This document shows, piece after piece, positions 36,223-39,674 of a DNA stretch of 39,674 nucleotides; within the stretch, counting starts at the first letter, position 1, and every line of letters begins with the position of its first letter. This DNA is from Prevotella ihumii (GTDB lineage: Bacteria > Bacteroidota > Bacteroidia > Bacteroidales > Bacteroidaceae). A program made the translations under genes and the position numbers. The notes under the pieces were generated by a model. It searched no databases. It was not told the DNA's origin and saw only the letters and a program-made list of their open reading frames with translations. The stretch is from contig NZ_LT706987.1 of assembly GCF_900155655.1 (NCBI RefSeq), forward strand, positions 3,036,991 to 3,076,664. The letters run 5' to 3'.

Positions 36223-38250
36223 ATGAATGAATTAGACGCAAAACTCAACGAATACTATGGTGGTAAAGTCGTTCGCAAGGATCTCACCAAAAGTATCAAG
36301 GAAGGTGCCAATGTGCCAAGCTATGTGTTGGAGTACCTGCTGGGCATGTATTGCGCCACCGACAATGAAGACGATATTGAGCAAGGGGTAAGCATGGTGA
36401 AACAGGTGCTGGCCAATAACTTTGTACGTCCGGATGAAGCGGAGAAGATTAAGTCGAAAATCCGTAAGAAGGGTCGCTACAAGATTATTGACAAGGTATC
36501 GGCCAAACTCAATGAGCATACCGACTGCTATGAGGGAAACATCTTCAATATCAACATAAGTAAGGTGCTGATAGACGATGCTTACATCAAGAAATATGAG
36601 AAGTTGCTATGTGGCGGCATTTGGTGCATCATCGATATGGAGTACCTCTACGATGAAAACAGCAAAGGAAGCCCCTTTACCATCGCTTCGCTCAAACCGA
36701 TACAGATGCCAGCCACGGATATGGACGACTACGTGGACGGCCGCAAGCACTTCACACTCACGGAATGGATTGAAGTAATCTGCCGGAGTGTGGGCATGGA
36801 GCCATCGAACCTCGACGAAAAGACACGCTGGCACTTGGTAGCTCGTATGATTCCGTTTGTAGAGAACAACTATAATCTCTGCGAATTGGGACCACGAGGT
36901 ACAGGTAAGTCGTATGTCTATGATGAGCTATCGCCTTATTCGATTCTCATCTCAGGTGGACAGACCACGGTGGCCAATTTGTTCTACAACATGGGCCGTC
37001 ATCAAGTGGGTTTGGTAGGCACTTGGGATGTCGTGGCCTTCGATGAAGTGGCAGGCATTCACATGAACGACAAAGACGGCATTCAGATTATGAAGGGTTA
37101 CATGGCCAACGGTTCGTTCAGCCGTGGTAAGGAAAGTATCAATGCCAATGCTTCGATGGTGTTTGTGGGCAACATCAATGGCAGCATCGAAAACATGGTC
37201 AGAGTCAGTCATCTGCTTTCTCCTTTTCCCAAGGAGATGATTGATACGGCCTTCTTCGACCGTTTTCATCACTATCTGCCCGGTTGGGAAATTCCCAAGA
37301 TGCGTCCGGAATTTTTCACGGATGCCTATGGTTTCATCTCCGACTATTTTTCTGAATGCCTGCGTGAGCTACGCAAGCAAAACTTCGGTGGAGCTATCCA
37401 GAAATATTTCTGCTTAGGCAAGGATTTGAACCAGCGTGATACGATCGCAGTAAAGCGCACCGTGAGTGGTCTGCTGAAATTGCTCTTTCCGGATGGTAGC
37501 TATCAGAAAGAGGATGTACGCCAATGTTTGGAGTATGCCTTAGTGGGGCGTCGTCGCATCAAGGAACAGCTAAAAAAAATAGGCGGACTGGAGTTTTACG
37601 ATGTACACTTCAGCTATATTGACTTGGAAGATGGTGAGGAGCATTTTGTGAGTACGCCAGAGAATGGAGGATCGGCCTTGATTCCGGAAGGTGAGTTGCA
37701 ACCCGGAGCACTCTACAGTATTGCTCATCAGCCGGGTGACGGCCAGATAGGTCTTGTACGCTTGGATCTGCAGGTGATGCCGGGCAATGGCAAGTTCACC
37801 CATACAGGCTTTGGTAGTGGCAGCGCCATCAGCGATGAACTGAAGGAGGCGGTGAACTACTGCCGTAGCAACTTATCGCGCATCACACAATCGGCTCAAT
37901 TCGGAGAGAACGAGATGCACCTCAAAGCGACCGACATTAATGGAATCGGCACGTTGCAAGGCCTTGAACTTGCTGTCCTCGTATCACTCATATCGGGCTT
38001 GACAAACCGTCCTGTGCAACCTCAGATGTGTGTACTTGGCTCCATGTCCATTGGTGGTACCATCATTCCCACCACTGACCTCGCCGGTGCTTTGCAAATA
38101 GCCTCCGATGCCGGTGCCAAACGCATTCTCACCCCTGTGGCTGATATGATTCAGTATGGCAAAGTGCCGGCTGACCTCATCGCTCAGTTTAGTTTAGAAG
38201 TATATTCAACTCCCGTAGATGCTGCGTTTAAGGCTCTCGGGATAAAATAA
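36223..38250 (+). CDS. brxL: BREX protein BrxL (AAA+ / Lon-like)
   Basis: BrxL is a ring-forming AAA+ protein needed for phage restriction in type 1 BREX. The 675-residue product has Walker A GPRGTGKS (223-230), Walker B VVAFDE (Asp 274, Glu 275) and a C-terminal Lon-like domain (about 560-675: GIGTLQGLELAVLVSLISG, then VLGSMSIGGTIIPTTDLAGAL). In Lon proteases the catalytic Ser lies in GPSAG and the Lys in GGIKEK; by eye the matching places here read GTLQG and TTDLAG, so a Ser-Lys dyad is not evident. I start at ATG 36223, directly behind the pglZ stop; a start 18 bases earlier would overlap pglZ. It ends the BREX operon proper. Confidence 0.93.
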   Translation: MNELDAKLNEYYGGKVVRKDLTKSIKEGANVPSYVLEYLLGMYCATDNEDDIEQGVSMVKQVLANNFVRPDEAEKIKSKIRKKGRYKIIDKVSAKLNEHTDCYEGNIFNINISKVLIDDAYIKKYEKLLCGGIWCIIDMEYLYDENSKGSPFTIASLKPIQMPATDMDDYVDGRKHFTLTEWIEVICRSVGMEPSNLDEKTRWHLVARMIPFVENNYNLCELGPRGTGKSYVYDELSPYSILISGGQTTVANLFYNMGRHQVGLVGTWDVVAFDEVAGIHMNDKDGIQIMKGYMANGSFSRGKESINANASMVFVGNINGSIENMVRVSHLLSPFPKEMIDTAFFDRFHHYLPGWEIPKMRPEFFTDAYGFISDYFSECLRELRKQNFGGAIQKYFCLGKDLNQRDTIAVKRTVSGLLKLLFPDGSYQKEDVRQCLEYALVGRRRIKEQLKKIGGLEFYDVHFSYIDLEDGEEHFVSTPENGGSALIPEGELQPGALYSIAHQPGDGQIGLVRLDLQVMPGNGKFTHTGFGSGSAISDELKEAVNYCRSNLSRITQSAQFGENEMHLKATDINGIGTLQGLELAVLVSLISGLTNRPVQPQMCVLGSMSIGGTIIPTTDLAGALQIASDAGAKRILTPVADMIQYGKVPADLIAQFSLEVYSTPVDAAFKALGIK

Positions 38251-38260
38251 AGAAAAACGT

Positions 38261-38694
38261 ATGTATAAAGCAAACGTCTATAATATTATGATTGGTTGCC
38301 CCTCTGACATATCTAAAGAAGAGGTTAACACTATTTTCGATGTTATACATAGCTGGAATGCAGACAATTCTCATTCAATGGGAATTGTTCTGCTCCCTAC
38401 GCATTGATCAAAGAATTCTTATCCAATGATGGGTAAAGACCCCAAAAGATTATCAATGAGCAAATGATAGATAATAGCGACATTATCATCTGTTTATTTG
38501 CAGGTAAACTTGATACTCCAACATCAACACATAAAAGCGGTACTGTAGAAGAACTACAATCACATATCGAAGAAGGTAAGCCAGCAATGGTGTTCTTCAA
38601 AAAGAACTTCTGCCCAGGAACGCCCGAAGAATATAACCGTATATTCAACTTTAGTAAGACTCTTGAAACTAAAGGATTATGGCTGGTTCTATAA
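38261..38694 (+). pseudogene. DUF4062-domain gene remnant
   Basis: Starting at ATG 38261, ten bases after brxL, the frame reads MYKANVYNIMIGCPSDISKE and on to GIVLLPTH, then a TGA where DUF4062 proteins have Trp (H-W-x-x). The frame continues SKNSYPMMGKDP, then shifts by one base and continues as IINEQMIDNSDIIICLFAGK and THKSGTVEELQSHIEEGKPAMVFF. DUF4062 proteins with this pattern are common near defence genes in Bacteroidota. The copy is disabled by one stop and one frameshift and ends at the 39-bp repeat. It was probably an accessory of the BREX operon. Confidence 0.8.
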
Positions 38695-38719
38695 ATTAGC
38701 TTTGTTAGATTTTGAGCTT
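38681..38719 (-). repeat. 39-bp perfect inverted repeat, right copy (end of the DUF4062 remnant)
   Basis: Exact reverse complement of 24719-24757. It covers the stop of the DUF4062 remnant. In another frame the 39 bases are open (reading GWFYKLALLDFEL), so the sequence might come from the ancestral DUF4062 gene itself, which would make the brxB-brxC copy a transplanted piece. Confidence 0.95.
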
Positions 38720-38864
38720 CACTACTGTCCACGAAATTCCTTTAACATTAAAAAAAAGTATTGCTGTCCGGTAAAACTTCGTGAATTCAACAAGCAAGTG
38801 CAAATTTACTTAATTAGTTCGTAAAAGCACTCATGTGGTGTTCTAAATTCTACGTAGTCGACCC
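38720..38864. other. Spacer with unresolved end of the IS5-type element
   Basis: No gene. Two similar stretches, CTGTCCACGAAATTCC (from 38725) and CTGTCCGGTAAAACTTCG (from 38764), resemble IS ends, so the element probably begins at one of them. The partner end lies outside the window, so neither can be confirmed. Confidence 0.4.
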
Positions 38865-39674
38865 TCAAAAAGGCGACATCGCATTTTTCATATAGCCCTG
38901 CGGGAAGAATTGGTGTTGAAAATTTAAGTTCAGCCTCCCACAGCACCACATCATCACTCTTTCAATTAGGCACAAAAGAAGCCTCATGGCTCTTTTGAAG
39001 TTAAATGCGGCAGCTGCAAGCATAACATTGATGGAGTCTCCGAAGAGACCCTTGTAGAAGTTCCTCCCCAACCGGTGGTCTGCCTTGCAGTGGCCAATGA
39101 CAGGCTCTATTCCTGCCCGCTTGCGGAAGAGTTTGTGCTTTTTGTTCTTGGCGTACCGTGAGTCTGTTTTCTTGGGCGTGTCCGGAATTATGATTTGTGT
39201 CTGCCCGCTCATGCTTTGTCCTCGGTATCCCCTGTCGCAGGCAAGTGTTTTTATTTTCCTGTCATACAGCCGCCTAACCTGCTCCATTGCCTTGTCTATC
39301 GTATGGCCGTCATACTCATTGCGGAATGACAGCGCACCGATGATGAGTCCGTCCCATAGTCTGACGATGGAGACCTTGTTGCCGAACTCGTACTTCTTGC
39401 CCTCTTTTCCCTTGCTGATACAAAGCACGTCTGGCTCGTGAAGCGAGTAGATCTTATGGCCGTCCAACCGCTCGCCGTTGACAAGCCTCATGCAGATGTC
39501 AATCCGCTCCTGGTAGGCATTTCTATCGGGCAGCAGGCGAAGCAGCTCCCTGAGCAACCTGCCCGCAATGGTGCGCATCCGCTTGTCGGCCTTCCTGACT
39601 TTGGCCTTGCTGTTCTTCCTACCCCTGAAACGCTGAACGAGCTTCAGTTCCTTTATCTCCTTGGCATAGCTCTG
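38865..39674 (-). CDS. IS5-type (DDE_Tnp_1) transposase, start outside the window
   Basis: The frame is open to the last base, so the N-terminal part is missing; 269 residues are visible. They show the IS5/IS4-type catalytic pattern: YSLHEPDVLCISKGKEGKKYEFGNK, then TLACDRGYRGQ with a D of the DDE triad, then FRKRAGIEPVIGHCKADHRLGRNFYKG with the catalytic Glu. The C-terminus ends ...KNAMSPF. No stop or frameshift is seen in this part. Together with the IS1380 remnant it frames the BREX region, which fits arrival or later rearrangement through mobile DNA. Confidence 0.9.
   Translation of the reverse strand, partial: QSYAKEIKELKLVQRFRGRKNSKAKVRKADKRMRTIAGRLLRELLRLLPDRNAYQERIDICMRLVNGERLDGHKIYSLHEPDVLCISKGKEGKKYEFGNKVSIVRLWDGLIIGALSFRNEYDGHTIDKAMEQVRRLYDRKIKTLACDRGYRGQSMSGQTQIIIPDTPKKTDSRYAKNKKHKLFRKRAGIEPVIGHCKADHRLGRNFYKGLFGDSINVMLAAAAFNFKRAMRLLLCLIERVMMWCCGRLNLNFQHQFFPQGYMKNAMSPF

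Overview
The window looks like accessory DNA from a member of the Bacteroidota, most likely Prevotella or a close relative. This is inferred from a type IX secretion sorting domain, Bacteroidota-style TTTG/TAnnTTTG promoter boxes, several Bacteroidota lipoprotein signals, and IS66, IS1380 and IS5-type insertion sequences. No rRNA, tRNA or CRISPR array was seen. The layout is two large systems separated by an AT-rich spacer and bounded by insertion sequences.

Positions 1-451 hold the 3' end of an IS66 element. From 20491 leftwards to about 450, nearly everything lies on the minus strand and reads as one polymorphic-toxin locus. It begins with two outer-membrane beta-barrel proteins and a type IX-secreted protein. 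A 3066-residue lipoprotein follows, built like a fused Tc-toxin B/C: SpvB-like region, FG-GAP/VCBS repeats, RHS repeats, RHS core and a variable tip with a possible metal site (HExxxH). A small lipoprotein, the probable immunity protein, overlaps its 3' end. Next is a second RHS gene without the N-terminal half, carrying a lipase-like tip and its own overlapping lipoprotein. Last is a third, decayed RHS fragment whose 3' end was cut by IS66. The first two RHS genes share about 2.86 kb of almost identical DNA in direct orientation, so the array looks able to exchange toxin tips by recombination.

Positions 20546-21838 hold no convincing protein gene but do hold a good promoter followed 50 bp later by an intrinsic terminator, so possibly a small RNA of about 70 nt. 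A broken IS1380-type transposase follows.

From 23275 to 38250 all genes are on the plus strand and form a complete type 1 BREX phage-defence operon: an XRE-type regulator, brxA, brxB, brxC, pglX, an AlbA_2/ATPase-like accessory gene, pglZ and brxL. The specificity part of pglX is markedly more AT-rich than the rest, suggesting replacement by recombination. A decayed DUF4062 gene and an IS5-type transposase close the region. The most unexpected signal is a perfect 39-bp inverted repeat, one copy between brxB and brxC (24719-24757) and the other just after brxL in the DUF4062 remnant (38681-38719). The pair brackets the 14-kb brxC-brxL block and could in principle allow it to invert.
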